Origin: Zygophlyctis sp. KS116 | Lineage: Eukaryota > Chytridiomycota | NCBI GenBank assembly: GCA_054661495.1 | Contig: BAAFSQ010000014.1 | Coordinates: 1-64,000, forward strand | Direction: 5' to 3' | DNA: 64,000 bases | Shown here: positions 24,343 through 35,057 of the stretch, piece by piece | Layout: the number at the start of each line of letters is the position of its first letter | Position numbering within the stretch: the stretch's first letter is position 1 | Notes under the pieces: model-generated | What the model was told of the DNA's origin: nothing | Database searches by the model: none | The model's input: the letters and a program-made list of their open reading frames with translations, nothing else | Translations under genes and position numbers: made by a program

Positions 24343-26454
24343 TAATAAACTTTTAGTTTTTACAACTCCTATTATAGCAAACGAGCCTCATCCGATTTAT
24401 GGCCGATACCATTTAAAAAAACATGAACAAGAATGTAATGCAATTGATGTTTTTACTGCAGCTCTTACCGGCGATATGAATGCGGTGCAGCAATTTATAA
24501 AAAATGGTAATATCAATGTGGAAGATGATGATGGGTATACGCCTCTTCATAATGCAGTTTCTAGGAGACATCATGAAGTAGCAAAAGTGTTAATACCGCT
24601 ATCAAACATTAATAAGCAGAGCAAAAGTGGATTTACTCCTCTCATGAATGCAGCAGCTTATGGGGATGATAAGATGGTCTCAATGCTGTTAGAAGCTGGA
24701 GCAGATGTAGGAGCCAGGAATATTTATGGGGAAACGGCTTATGATGTTGCTGCTATGGGTAGATTATTTAATCTAAAAGTTAGGAGAACATGCATCGACT
24801 TGTGAAATAATTCAAAAAGCAGAAATCAAATGGATAAGAAATCATTATTCTAGGCAATCAAGTAATTTTGCAAATTATAAACTATAGATTTACAATTGCG
24901 GTCACATTCTTCAATTCAAGAAAGGCTTCATTGTAATTTTATCGAAGTACTATATGAAAATCAACGTTGTTCGACGTTTAATTTTAGTTTTTCTGCAGAT
25001 AACTTGACAGAATCTGATTTTTCTCTAGTTGGTGGTGCATTTTCTACTCCTTTTGGAAGTAAAAAAACTTTTGACGAGGTAACATTACCTGTAGGGACGC
25101 AAAATCAATGGTTTTGGTTAACAGATTGGAAAATTGATTTGTCATTTCCTCATGTAAATGAAAATGGATGGTTATACGCAACTTCTTTTGAAGTTTCAGA
25201 TGAGAGCTGGGGAGTGAATGTTCCAGTTTCTTTTTTTTCAAGGTCAACTTGGGTAAGAAGGAGAAGATGGATACGTGTTAGAAAGCAAAGAATTCCATTA
25301 AACTTATCTTCGTGTCAGCCTTCAAGCAGCACCGAAGGCGACAAACAAATTTCAGTACCTACAGAAGTTTATGATAACGATTATATATCCCAAGCTCTAG
25401 CACTGGTTCGTATATCGTCGCCGAAAAGGAGAAGTTCTTCCGCAAGTATTAGAGGATTAAGTACTGAATTAGAATCATACGAAGAAGCGATCCAGATTCT
25501 ATTACAAGGAATCAAAGGTATTTATTAAATATTGAATTCTAATATTTTAGAAGATCAGAATGTTGCAAGAATTGAGCAGGGAAAGAGCCTTGCAGAATCA
25601 TATTTGAGGCATGCAGATACATTGCGCTCTTTGCTGGACACATTAAAATCTTCACATCCAACCATCTCATCTCAAGAAAGCATTGAGGGACGTAGTAACG
25701 ACGTAGTTACCTCTGTAAGTAATCAAACGACTATTTCTGCTGCTATGGATTCATTTCCAGACGTTTCCCCAATCGGATTCGCAAGAAACTCAAGTTCTAC
25801 ACAATTTCTTCCGGCTGAATGGCAACCAGGTACGCTTTAATATATTTCAATTATCTAGATAATCAAGCCTTTGACTGCCGGAATTGCGAGACTATTTTTA
25901 CTTTTTTTAATCGAAAACACCACTGTCGCTGGTGTGGACACATCTTTTGCAATTCTTGCACAACACAACGACTTTCTCTGGGTCGAAATCCTTTTTTTAG
26001 TAGCAGAGTATGTGAAGAATGTCATTCATACCTTACCAGCAGCGATAGCCCGATACCACATCTTGCACCACAAATTTCTCCGACTCGAAGTGAACATCGC
26101 ACATCACTAAATGGTCTTATCGAATGTCCTGTTTGCCAGATTTCACTTTTAAGGAATATGATGACTGATATAGAAGCAAGCTTGCATGTCGCAAACTGTC
26201 TTTCAAATAATAACAGAGACAGGTCGATCTCAGGAAATATGTACGTAATACAAGAATTAGAAGGTGATTTGGATTCAGAGTGTATTATTTGTTTCGAACA
26301 GTTTTTAGAAGGTATATGTGCCTTTAAGTCTAACGAAATAGGACAAAAAATTGCACGTCTCAACTGCATGTGTTTTTATCATCAGCCGTGCCTTGAAAAA
26401 TGGCTTTCAACCCCCAATTATGGTGTTAGATCATGCCCCATTCACTACAGCTAG
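24335..26454 (+). CDS. Ankyrin-DysF-FYVE-RING protein, candidate endosomal E3 ligase
   Basis: Four introns (25, 26, 33 and 29 nt) give 668 residues. The order is ankyrin repeats at ~35-150 (GYTPLHNAVSRRHHEVAKVL, GFTPLMNAAAYGDDKMVSML), then a DysF-like domain at ~195-295 (WFWLTDWKIDLSFPHVNENG, TWVRRRRWIRVRKQR). A FYVE finger follows (NCETIFTFFNRKHHCRWCGH, with the RKHHCR basic patch for PI3P), then a C-terminal RING (ECIICFEQF ... CFYHQPCLEKW ... CPIH). FYVE-RING proteins such as Pib1 ubiquitinate endosomal cargo. The ANK and DysF additions are unusual. Its ATG lies inside the SUV3 3' end. Confidence 0.85.
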
Positions 26455-26455
26455 T

Positions 26456-27686
26456 CTAGCAGCCAGGACAGACATGCAATTTTTGATGTATGTAAATATC
26501 ACAATCTAAACAGAATTGGTTTTTACACGCTCCACATGAAAATCTAGTGGTGAGATTTCCACTCCTCTTTTTAGATCCAAATGAGTTTAAACAAGAGTAG
26601 CAGTGTTCTGCCAAACTCGCACTTTTAACTTCATCATATGGCGCAATAGGAAACAAATGATGATATGACCGTGCAAGAAATGGGCTAGAAACAAGAGACA
26701 GTGAACAGATTGGACATTCCCTAGGGAGTTCGCAAACTGCTGCAAAACATCGTGGGCAGTTAAACCATTGATTAATTGATTTTAAATGACTACAGGTAAA
26801 AGAAGTTAATTTTTACCAAGCGCAAATCTGTAATTCATTTTGCTGTGAACCGATAAACTTTTGAGGAAACCCCATTGGAATTAAATCTGAAGTTTTTTGA
26901 GATTTATGAATCGCCGGTGGAATAATAATTTGAAATATGATTTCCTTTAAATGGCGATCATCAATCAAAACATTATAGAACCCACCAGTTTCATTCGCTA
27001 TCCTATTGCAAATATGAACCTGAGAAGCTAGTCCCACCATTGAAACACGCACTCTCTCCTTTAAAAGTTTGTCAATTGTCTTTTCTATATCACCGGGATC
27101 CCAGAACGAAAGTGAGCCAAAAATACCCAATATTTCACGAGAACCATGATCAGGTACTTGACTAGAATAGTTAACAATTAAGCGATTAGTGTTATGAAAG
27201 TGGGAATAAACTATCGTACCTTAAAGAATTACAACCCAATTCAAGAACATTCATTAGTGACGGAATCCCACTCGTTTCCCTTAGTTCCTTTTTAGCTAAA
27301 ATATTTGCAATTTCAGAGGGATTGCTAGACAATTCACATAATTTATAAGCAAGGCCATTCATGGTATACAAAATCCCAATTTGACTCAAAGGATTTTCAT
27401 CAAAAAACTCCTTTACGAGAGAAGTTAAGATCTGACAAACGACTTCAATTCTGGTTGGCTTTAGATCAATTTCAGCCATTGCCGATGACCGATCAATCAC
27501 AATATAAATATATCTGATGATTCCCCTTTTAATTTGTTTAGAGTCCTGAATAATTCTCTTCTTCTTCAGCAGTTGAGCTTCCAGAGATGATATAACTCCT
27601 GCCAATGATCCTGTTCCATCTTCTTGTAAAACATCCCAAGATCTCTTGTATTTTTCCTCCCACGAATAGACGGCTTCTTCTTCCAT
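26456..27686 (-). CDS. SSL1: TFIIH core subunit SSL1 (GTF2H2/p44)
   Basis: A subunit of general transcription and nucleotide-excision-repair factor TFIIH that stimulates the XPD helicase. It starts MEEEAVYSWEEKYKRSWDVL and has a von Willebrand A-like domain (YIYIVIDRSSAMAEIDLKPT, NPLSQIGILYTMNGLAY, VRVSMVGLASQVHICNRIAN, ETGGFYNVLIDDRHLKEI). The C4 zinc-finger/RING region ends CGACKNQFCLDCDIYIHQKL then HVCPGC. Exons are joined by short introns. The stop is 1 bp from the stop of the convergent FYVE-RING gene. Confidence 0.93.
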
Positions 27687-27831
27687 CGGCCTTCGACCCT
27701 AACAATAGAAAATCCAACTTTAGAGAATTTAAGCACTTTAATAGACCATAGATCAGGTAAAGAATTAATTTGTGTTTTGATCGATAAGCTAATCTTGAGT
27801 TGTTGTAAATGTATACTGTTAAGTGGCCTAT

Positions 27832-27849
27832 AAAATTGTATACAATTTT
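27832..27849. promoter_or_regulatory. 18-bp perfect palindrome with TATA-like box upstream of tRNA-Gln
   Basis: AAAATTGTATACAATTTT is a perfect inverted repeat ending 11 bp before the tRNA. It overlaps TATAAAAT (27829-27836), about 32 bp upstream of the mature 5' end, as expected for a Pol III upstream TATA box. Confidence 0.45.
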
Positions 27850-27860
27850 CCAGATTTCGG

Positions 27861-27933
27861 GGTTCTATAGTGTAGTGGTCTAGCACGAGAGACTCTGAAT
27901 CTCTAGACCCGAGTTCGACTCTCGGTAGGACCT
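27861..27933 (+). tRNA. tRNA-Gln (anticodon CTG)
   Basis: 73 nt. The acceptor arms GGTTCTA and TAGGACC pair (one G-U). The anticodon stem AGAGA/TCTCT (27888-27892 / 27900-27904) has loop CTCTGAA with CTG at 27895-27897. The T arm has GTTCGAC (a TTCRA-like loop) and the D arm has AGTGG. No intron. The body resembles eukaryotic tRNA-Gln. A short T run follows (ATTTTG). Confidence 0.93.
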
Positions 27934-28330
27934 CATTTTGCATATATAATGTAATTTTTTACATTTCATTGACTGTTGGAAAATTTACCAGCAGTTCTCA
28001 TACTTCTAAAATCTGATTTCATCTTCTCTCGTATTTTTAGTGATAAATTAAGGTCTCAATCATAATATTTACGGATTATCTCTCATGCTAGTAAAGTAGA
28101 AACTGTTTAAACGATGGACATATGTTTACTCGCGATGGTCAATATCGTGAAAAATACGTATAATATTCAATGTTTATAATTTTATATATTAAAAAGATAA
28201 TTTGTGGGTCGTATAGAATTATCTTCTGTGAGAAATCACACTTAACAGATCGTTAGTCATGAAAGTTGTGCGAAATTCACGTGCAATTCAATTGTAATTC
28301 CCAAAAAAATACTCGCCTATAGTAAAACAA
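27934..28330. other. 397-bp spacer between two tRNA genes, nothing recognised
   Basis: No ORF of interest. I looked for U6, U5, U4, 5S and box C/D features and recognised none. There are two CGATGG copies near 28114 and 28135 and a T-rich stretch after the tRNA-Gln. An unannotated Pol III RNA cannot be excluded by eye. Confidence 0.4.
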
Positions 28331-28412
28331 CGTCAACAGCAGGACTTGAACCTGCGCAGGCAAAGCCTAAATGATTTCGAGTCATTCCCCTTAACCGCTC
28401 GGGCATATTGAC
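28331..28412 (-). tRNA. tRNA-Ser (anticodon CGA)
   Basis: 82 nt on the minus strand. The acceptor GTCAATA pairs with TGTTGAC. The anticodon stem AATGA/TCATT has loop CTCGAAA, anticodon CGA (codon UCG). A long variable arm (AGGCTTTGCCT region) is typical of serine tRNAs, and the T arm is CAGGTTCAAGTCCTG. No intron. Confidence 0.93.
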
Positions 28413-28616
28413 CTAGGGCTTTGAGTTTGGCCAATTGATAGTATTTCTGATAAAATAACTTATGACACTGTTCTTAAATACTTTTCAGCTTGGTTTATAC
28501 ACGCAGAAACAGATTATTTACGTGTCCCATAATCTAGTCTTGTTAAGAAATTCCGGATTTTTAAGTTAGATAAAAAACATCTTTTAATAAATTTACAAAG
28601 CCTTAAAGGATATATT

Positions 28617-29656
28617 TTATCTAGCTACATAATACACCAAATTCCCATCTTTAATCTTCCGAGTCCATTTAACCAACAATGTATCAAAACCTTTATCTTT
28701 CTCTGTTAAAATATCATGCAAAAAAGGAATCAACTCTTCTCTATTCCATTTCTTTTTAGCCTGAAACAATTGAGAAAACCTTTGCTTTGGATCTACTTCC
28801 AGTACTGATTTAGGAAAATAATTAATTTTATCATTTTCAACAAATGAATTCCCTTTTAACCAATCTACATCCACTTTAAAATCTTCTGGAACTAATTCTT
28901 TCCATTTCTTTAAAAAAACTTTCAAGATCAAACCACTCCAATTGCTATTAATAAAGCCATTTTCCGCAACTATTTTACCCCATTCTTCCTGAGAAACCTT
29001 GTAAAATTTATCATTCTTGTTTTCATCTTGATAAAATTCTATAGATATTATTGTCAAAACATGCGCTAAAATTTCTATAGGAATTTCATGTTCAACACTT
29101 AAAATCTGTAATGAATTCCAAGATAAATTATCCCAATCTAGAGAATATTCAATCACTGAAAGTTTAATTAGAGTAAGAATTTGATTTAAATATTCTGAAT
29201 CCAAAATCCTAAAACTGTTCTTGTACAAAAAAGCGTTTCTTTTTTCTAATTCAAGCGATAATTCAATATCAGAGACTGGTAATTCCTGTAAAGACTCCCA
29301 TGTAAGCTTTAGCAACGCATCTGAATATTCTTGCCCCTTTTGACTTAGATTTATAAAAATACATAATTTTCCAATGCTCTTTTTTCCTGTTCCAATCCTT
29401 TAAACGGAACGGCTTCCAGTAGTCCTTGCAATTCTCCCACTTGTCCTGGAATTTTTGACAATTCCCAATACTCTTGAAACAATACAGCAGTCTCTTGATC
29501 TAGAAGAAATAGAGAATTAGACGTTGAAACCTTTTTTAATGAATACGTTTTAGAGTCTGAAGTGTAGAATATTTTATCTTTTCCCTTTAAACTTCCAATA
29601 GGGAGATCAGTAGACTCTAAGAGAGTCAGAGTTGAATCTTTTTTCAATGTAATCAT
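28617..29656 (-). CDS. DCC1: Sister-chromatid cohesion protein DCC1 (DSCC1), alternative RFC subunit
   Basis: Part of the Ctf18-Dcc1-Ctf8 clamp loader that acts on PCNA in S phase. One 26-nt intron gives 337 residues. The C-terminal winged-helix region is the clearest evidence: VLEVDPKQRFSQLFQAKKKW then NREELIPFLHDIL, LLVKWTRKI and VYYVAR align with DSCC1. Earlier parts (SFRILDSEYLNQILTLIKLS) also match. Start MITLKKDSTL at 29656. The 245-bp upstream spacer is shared with divergent BUD23. Confidence 0.88.
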
Positions 29657-29901
29657 TACAATTTCCTAAAACTAAAATCTGATTAGAACATTATGTATTT
29701 TAAAGCAAAATAACACTCTCAAGGACAAGGATCTCAATTCTCATTTTAATTTTAATTTTTTATTAATGTATTTCTATTTCTATTACAACAGCTGAAAATC
29801 TAACAGAGAAATGTCCGGAAATAACCCTTGGAATCAGACCCAAACATTCTGCAAATTATAGAAAACCCTTGTAGCTGTTATCAGAGAATTTGTTTATTGT
29901 A

Positions 29902-30742
29902 ATGCGGCCTGAACATTCGGCTCCCCCAGAGATTGTAATTAATAGTCATTAAATTATAGTTTTACAATGAACAAGAAGCACAAAAATACACTGATAATTC
30001 AAGAATCATGAATGTGCAAAGAGAAATGAGTGAAAGAGCTCTAGAGCTGTTGGATCTAGATGTTGAGCCAAAGTTTCTTTTGGATTTAGGATGTGGATCT
30101 GGACTTTCAGGACAAGTACTAAATGAAAACGGTCATGTTTGGGTTGGACTAGATATTTCTAGAGATATGTTGGACATTGCAAAAACAAATCAGACTGGAG
30201 ATCTTTTTCTACAGGATTTGGGAGATGGTGTTGGATTTAGACCTGGGACTTTTGATGGTGCATTCTCTATATCTGTTCTACAGTGGTTATGTAATGCAGA
30301 TCAGTCTCATCATGATCCAAGGAAGAGATTATATAGGTTTTTTAGTACATTGTATACTGCTCTAGTAAGAGGTGCAAGAGCAGTTTTTCAATTTTATCCA
30401 GAAAATGAAAGTCAGTCTGAAATGATTATGGCTCAGGCTGCAAGGGCTGGTTTCTCTGGAGGATTGGTGGTGGATTTTCCAAATTCTGCAAAAGCTAAAA
30501 AATATTATTTATGTCTGTTTGCTGGTAGTGACGGTGTCTCAAAAATGGAACTTCCAGAGGGTTTACAAGATGAACATACTGCTCCGTTTGAAAATGAACG
30601 AATAAAGGGGAAAAGCAAGTCAAGACGTCCTGCTAAAGATAAAAAATGGGTCCTTCATAAAAAAGAATTATATAGATCAAGAGGAAAAGACACTCCTCTA
30701 GATTCCAAATTTACGGCTCGTAAGAGAAGGCCAAAGTTTTAG
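29902..30742 (+). CDS. BUD23: 18S rRNA (guanine-N7)-methyltransferase BUD23
   Basis: A SAM-dependent methyltransferase acting with Trm112 on 18S rRNA during 40S biogenesis. The first exon (MRPEHSAPPEI) is joined by a 25-nt intron to FYNEQEAQKYTDNSRIM, matching human [20 protein letters not shown]. SAM motif I is LLDLGCGSGLSG, followed by VGLDISRDMLD and FSISVLQWLCNA. The C-terminal WBS_methylT region contains GFSGGLVVDFPNSAKAKKYY and ends KFTARKRRPKF. 271 residues. Confidence 0.95.
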
Positions 30743-30754
30743 ATTTTAACAAGA

Positions 30755-32551
30755 TTATAGAGCATGAAAAGTGAATTTTGAAGATTTTGGAGTTTCCTCG
30801 TTTGCGATTATTGTCATTGATCTTCTATGACTCATTGACTTTCTAGGACTGGACTGATGAGACTTTGATGTTCCTCGCACTAGAGAAGGCGTTTTCCTTC
30901 CAAGTGAAGAAGTAGTTGATCCATTAAAAGACTGGTTTTCCTGCCAAGTCTTATTTTGAACCACTTCTGTTACCGCTTCTTCAGTTAAAGATTTCTCATT
31001 TGATCTTTTGAGTAAAACGGTCAAGCCTGTGATCCATAAATCCCTATCAGCCCAATTCAAAGGCTGTAGTCTGATTATTCTGTTTCCGGTCATTAAATCC
31101 AGACTATCAACCTCTGCAGGAGAATAATTCTTATGAGCTTGAACATCTTCGTTCCATGTTACTGAATTAATCGGAACTAGAATTATTTTAAATAAAACCC
31201 ACCAATCTTTGTCGCTGAGCGTGGATTTCCTTGAGATGGAGAAGTATTTGACCAATGAAGCGTCCTTGAATACGGATTTACCCAAACATACCTTAATTTC
31301 GGATTCTTTCCATTTCTATTATATTTTTGAAACTTTAATTAGATTATTGCTCTTACCCATGAGCCAATCATTGTGTATACCAAAGCATCAATCATATTCT
31401 CACCAGATCCCGGTCCTTCATGAATTCTTGAAATTCTTTCACTTGTTTCTGAAGCAAACTTTGATTTTTCACAATCTTGTGAGCACTTCAACTCTTTATA
31501 ATCGTGTAATTCATTAAACATTGACCCAAAGTTCTTCATTTCTATACTAAACCGTGATTTCTTCTTTACTAAAAGATCATGATGCTGTTCTGACTGGAGA
31601 ATTGAGGGTACTTGAAGCCCCATGTGCCTCTTAATCTCCCATTGATTTTCATCTTCATTTTCCCATAATACTATCTGTGCAGTCTCTGACAACTTTAAAA
31701 ATTGCCCAAATTCAAAAACTGTTTGAGAGTCTTTATCATTGACCTTTACATCTTGTTTTATATTGAGCATTTTAACCTCTAATTCCTTATTTAATGACAT
31801 TAGATTATCAATTTTCAATACCAAAATCGCATTTTCTGTCTGAAGATGCGACAATGTTGAAAGAACTTGATCATCAACACGCAATTTTTCACTCTTTGCT
31901 TGTGAATTTCTAATTTGAATCAAACTTTGCGTGTCTGTCTGAGTCTTTATAGATCTATTTTCTTTTAAATTTTCTTTAGAGTCCTCTTGTCCTCTTTGTA
32001 TAATGTTTTCCCTTTTTTTTATATTTTCTACTAAAGTTTCCAACTCTTTACTCCTTGATAGACTTGAGAGATACAAATTTTGCAACTTTTCACATTCATT
32101 TTGTAGATTTCTTTCATTCTTTTTCAAGTTTTTACATATTTCATTAGATTTATCTAATAAATTCTTTTGATTTTGCAGAGATTCATTTATAGTTTGATTT
32201 TGAATTTCTAAATTCCAATTTGTCTCATTCATTGTATCTAGTCTTAGTAATTTAAAAAATACCATTATTACTCAAGAGTTTATCATATTTCTTTTTAAGA
32301 TTTTTGTTTTCCACCTTTAAGATTTCTATCTTGTCTAATAGTTCCTGTGAGTCTTGACTTTGAGTTTCCAAGTCTCCCAATTTCAATCGTCTAGAAGACT
32401 TTGGCGTTGAGAATTTCCTATCTTGACTTGTAGTTTCTTGTAGTTTCTTTTTTAGAAAATCTATTTCTTCTAACAATGCTTGTCCCACTGAAGCCGCTAA
32501 TTCAATGTCTGCTTGTTTCTCTTTGAGTTGGTTTTGTAGCTCTGATAACAT
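30755..32551 (-). CDS. Num1/Mcp5-like cortical anchor with C-terminal PH domain
   Basis: Three introns (25, 24 and 26 nt) give 573 residues. The N-terminal coiled coil contains IELAASVGQALLEEI, an AAxxG motif like the CC1 box of dynein adaptors. More coiled coil follows. The splice-reconstructed C-terminus reads ALVYTMIGSW, then RYVWVNPYSRTLHWS and IRLQPLNWADRDLWITGLTV, which is the PH-domain pattern of fungal Num1, ApsA and Mcp5. Those proteins bind cortical phosphoinositides and capture dynein and mitochondria. It is shorter than yeast Num1. A serine-rich tail follows the PH domain. It is 12 bp from convergent BUD23. Confidence 0.78.
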
Positions 32552-32702
32552 TCTTGGCCCGATAAAGTCCGAATTTGTACTTGCAGTTGTTGCACTGTAA
32601 CTTTTATACTAGTCTAAAGATCAAGTATTAAATCTTAAGTCTTGTAACTGAAAGAGTCTAAAAGATCAATCTATAGACTCCGATTACTAGTAATTTGGCG
32701 GA

Positions 32703-33618
32703 ATGAATGGACTAGAGTCTCTATTGAAATCCCTTGGCCCAGAAGATCCAGAATGGCTCAAAAAGTCTCAAAAGATTTGGGAAACTCTAGATGATTTGGC
32801 TGCAAAGGACCCAATTGAGTACAAGAATTTCATTCAGACAGCTCAAAGAGAAGCTCAAAATTCTAGACTAGTAAAGCCTGGATGGGGAATACAAGTATTT
32901 AATTTTTATTTAATGATAGACTTGGATAAAGTCTGGAGACTATTTTAAAAAAGTATACATAAATCTAGGAATTAGCGAAAGAATATCTCCACCATCAAGT
33001 TTAGATCTGAATAATGTTAGTGTTCCATTGATAGTAGGAACTCCAAGGAATTTTGAAAATACTAAAGTCTTGGATATTGTATATCATTCTAGTGTTTTAA
33101 AGAAAACAATGCAAGATTCCAGTTATTTTAATGCAATTTTGGATCTAAGTTGGGGAGCTTGTAAAGAAATATTAGATTGGGAAATAGTGACTAGTCATGG
33201 TATAGAAACTAAAAAAGATTTATATTATGGAAGATATGGATGGGATGATAAAGGATCTCCAATTTCGGACGAGTTAAAGTCAGAAATTGTTTTTAAAGAA
33301 CAAGTTGAAGAATCAGCAAGTTTGAATCTTGAAGATTTAAAAGACAATCAAGAACAAGTTGGATTAATTCAGGAAATCAAGGTGGAAAAAAAAGAACCAA
33401 TGTACAAGATTATTACAGAATCTGAAATTCTTAAAATTTTAGTCTATCTCCCACAGATTAATAGTGGAAAAGAAGCTAATGTGCAATTGAAAGATTCTAA
33501 TTTAAGTGTGGAAACAGAATCTGACTATTTATCTCTGGAATTAGCAGATCTGAAAAATGTTTTATCTGCAGAATTTAGTAAAAAGTCTGGGATTCTCAAA
33601 ATTGTTTTACAAAAGTAG
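32703..33618 (+). CDS. PIH1-domain protein of the R2TP/dynein-assembly type
   Basis: A 25-nt intron joins WGIQ to TWIKSGDYFKKVYINLGISE, giving 296 residues. The PIH1 fold includes VPLIVGTPRNFENTK and VLDIVYHSSVLKKTMQDSSY. The C-terminal part (MYKIITESEILKILVYLPQI, LSLELADLKNVLSAEF) looks like a CS/p23-type beta-sandwich. PIH1 proteins work with HSP90 in R2TP to assemble snoRNPs, PIKKs or axonemal dyneins. I cannot tell PIH1D1 from PIH1D2 type by eye. Confidence 0.82.
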
Positions 33619-33734
33619 ACATTATATTTAATTAAAACTTGAACTCTCGTGTATGACTGTCTGCTTGACTAAAAGTAAATCTAGAGCATCAAGGAAACCT
33701 AGCAATAAGCAATAACCTAGGACATTTGTGCAAA

Positions 33735-35039
33735 ATGATTGATGACGTAATCAGTTTTTAATTCATAAATAGGCTGAATGTGATATATGTGGAAGTGCGC
33801 AGTCTCCGGCAGTAAACCCAATCATGTTTTGTGATGGTCTGGGATGCGATGTTCCTGTTCATCAGAAATGCTACAAGGTAGAATCTATTCCTGATGGGCC
33901 ATGGTATTGCAAAAGGTAGAAATTCTACTTAATACAAGATGTTTGGATAAGGTACCAATTTATGCTACAAATGTTGTTTGTTGTCAACAAAAGAGTGGTG
34001 CGCTGCTAAGAACAAGTGGGAAAAGGGAATATATTCATGCTGTTTGTGCTTTCTGGAATCCAAAAATATCTAATAGTAGTATAAATTCTGTAGTCAAGGT
34101 TGATCCAAGACTGTTTGCTAAAAAGGTAATTTTTAAGATTTTAGATATGGGATGGCTAGTCTCTGTATATTCTAAATTTTTGATTTAAATTTTTGATTAA
34201 AATATTTACAATTAGGGATGTACTATTTGTGGAATTCCAACTGGGCTTACTGTAGAATGCTCAAAGCCAGGATGCTCGCGAGAGTTTCATGTAACTTGTG
34301 CTCTAGACACCAAAATTCTTGAAAGAACACTAAAGGACTTTTGTAATTCAGATAAATTGAAATGTCCAAAGCATTATGCAGTCATGACAAAGGAAAATAT
34401 AATGACAGATTTGTCACTTTATAAAGATAAAAACTTTAATGGTATATTTTAAGTTACTAAAAATTCAGATAAGAATGGGTTATACAAGCCAATTATTATT
34501 AACAAACCAGAGATTCAATCTCCCCGAAATTTGGATTTTGGTTCTGCTAAAAGAATTTCAATTGAAAGGATTTGTGAGCCAGAGAGAAAAATATTCAAGA
34601 CGGAACAGGGTGGTAGTTTTGAGTGGTTGGCTGAAAAAATACTTTTGATTCAGAAAACGGTAGAAGCAATGGGAAATATGTCTCCGGAATTTAAAGGTAT
34701 GAAAAAGTTGCTAACAATTTAGCTGAGATTGATAAATTTAAACTTCCTAGTCTGTCAGACATCCCTATCAAGAGATATTCACAAGATAATAGTGACAAGG
34801 AAAAGGATTATCAAGAAATGCAAAAGAAATACATGATCGCTCAGGAAGAGCTCAATAGTCTGCAAAAAGAAGTGGTGAGGTTGAAAGACGCACATCAATC
34901 TGAAATGAAAAAGTCTGATAATTTAAAGCAATCTATTTTCAGGCTATTAAAGTTTTTTGATCTTCCTGATCATCTTAAACTTAAAGTTCCGTCGGATGTT
35001 GATAATGTGCTATCGGCTATATGCAAGGAATTAGATTAA
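33735..35039 (+). CDS. PHD-Zn knuckle-ePHD (PZP) chromatin reader, AF10/JADE-like
   Basis: The first exon codes only for MIDD, joined by a 26-nt intron to AECDICGSAQSPAVNPIMFC. PHD1 continues CDGLGCDVPVHQKCY and GPWYCKR. A second block has SGALLRTSGKREYIHAVCAF and an extended PHD (CTICGIPTGLTVECSKPGCS, REFHVTCALD). The C-terminus is a leucine-zipper-like coiled coil (EELNSLQKEVVRLKDAHQSE) followed by a small helical segment. The order PZP then leucine zipper matches AF10/AF17, which partner DOT1L, but BRPF/JADE/Nto1 remain possible. Several short introns are needed. Confidence 0.78.
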
Positions 35040-35057
35040 ACCGGTGTCAAAACTCTC

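Noticed and set aside
27934-28330. A U6, U4, U5 or 5S RNA gene in the spacer between the tRNAs
   Set aside because: No ACAGAGA, U5 loop, Sm site or 5S internal box was recognisable by eye.
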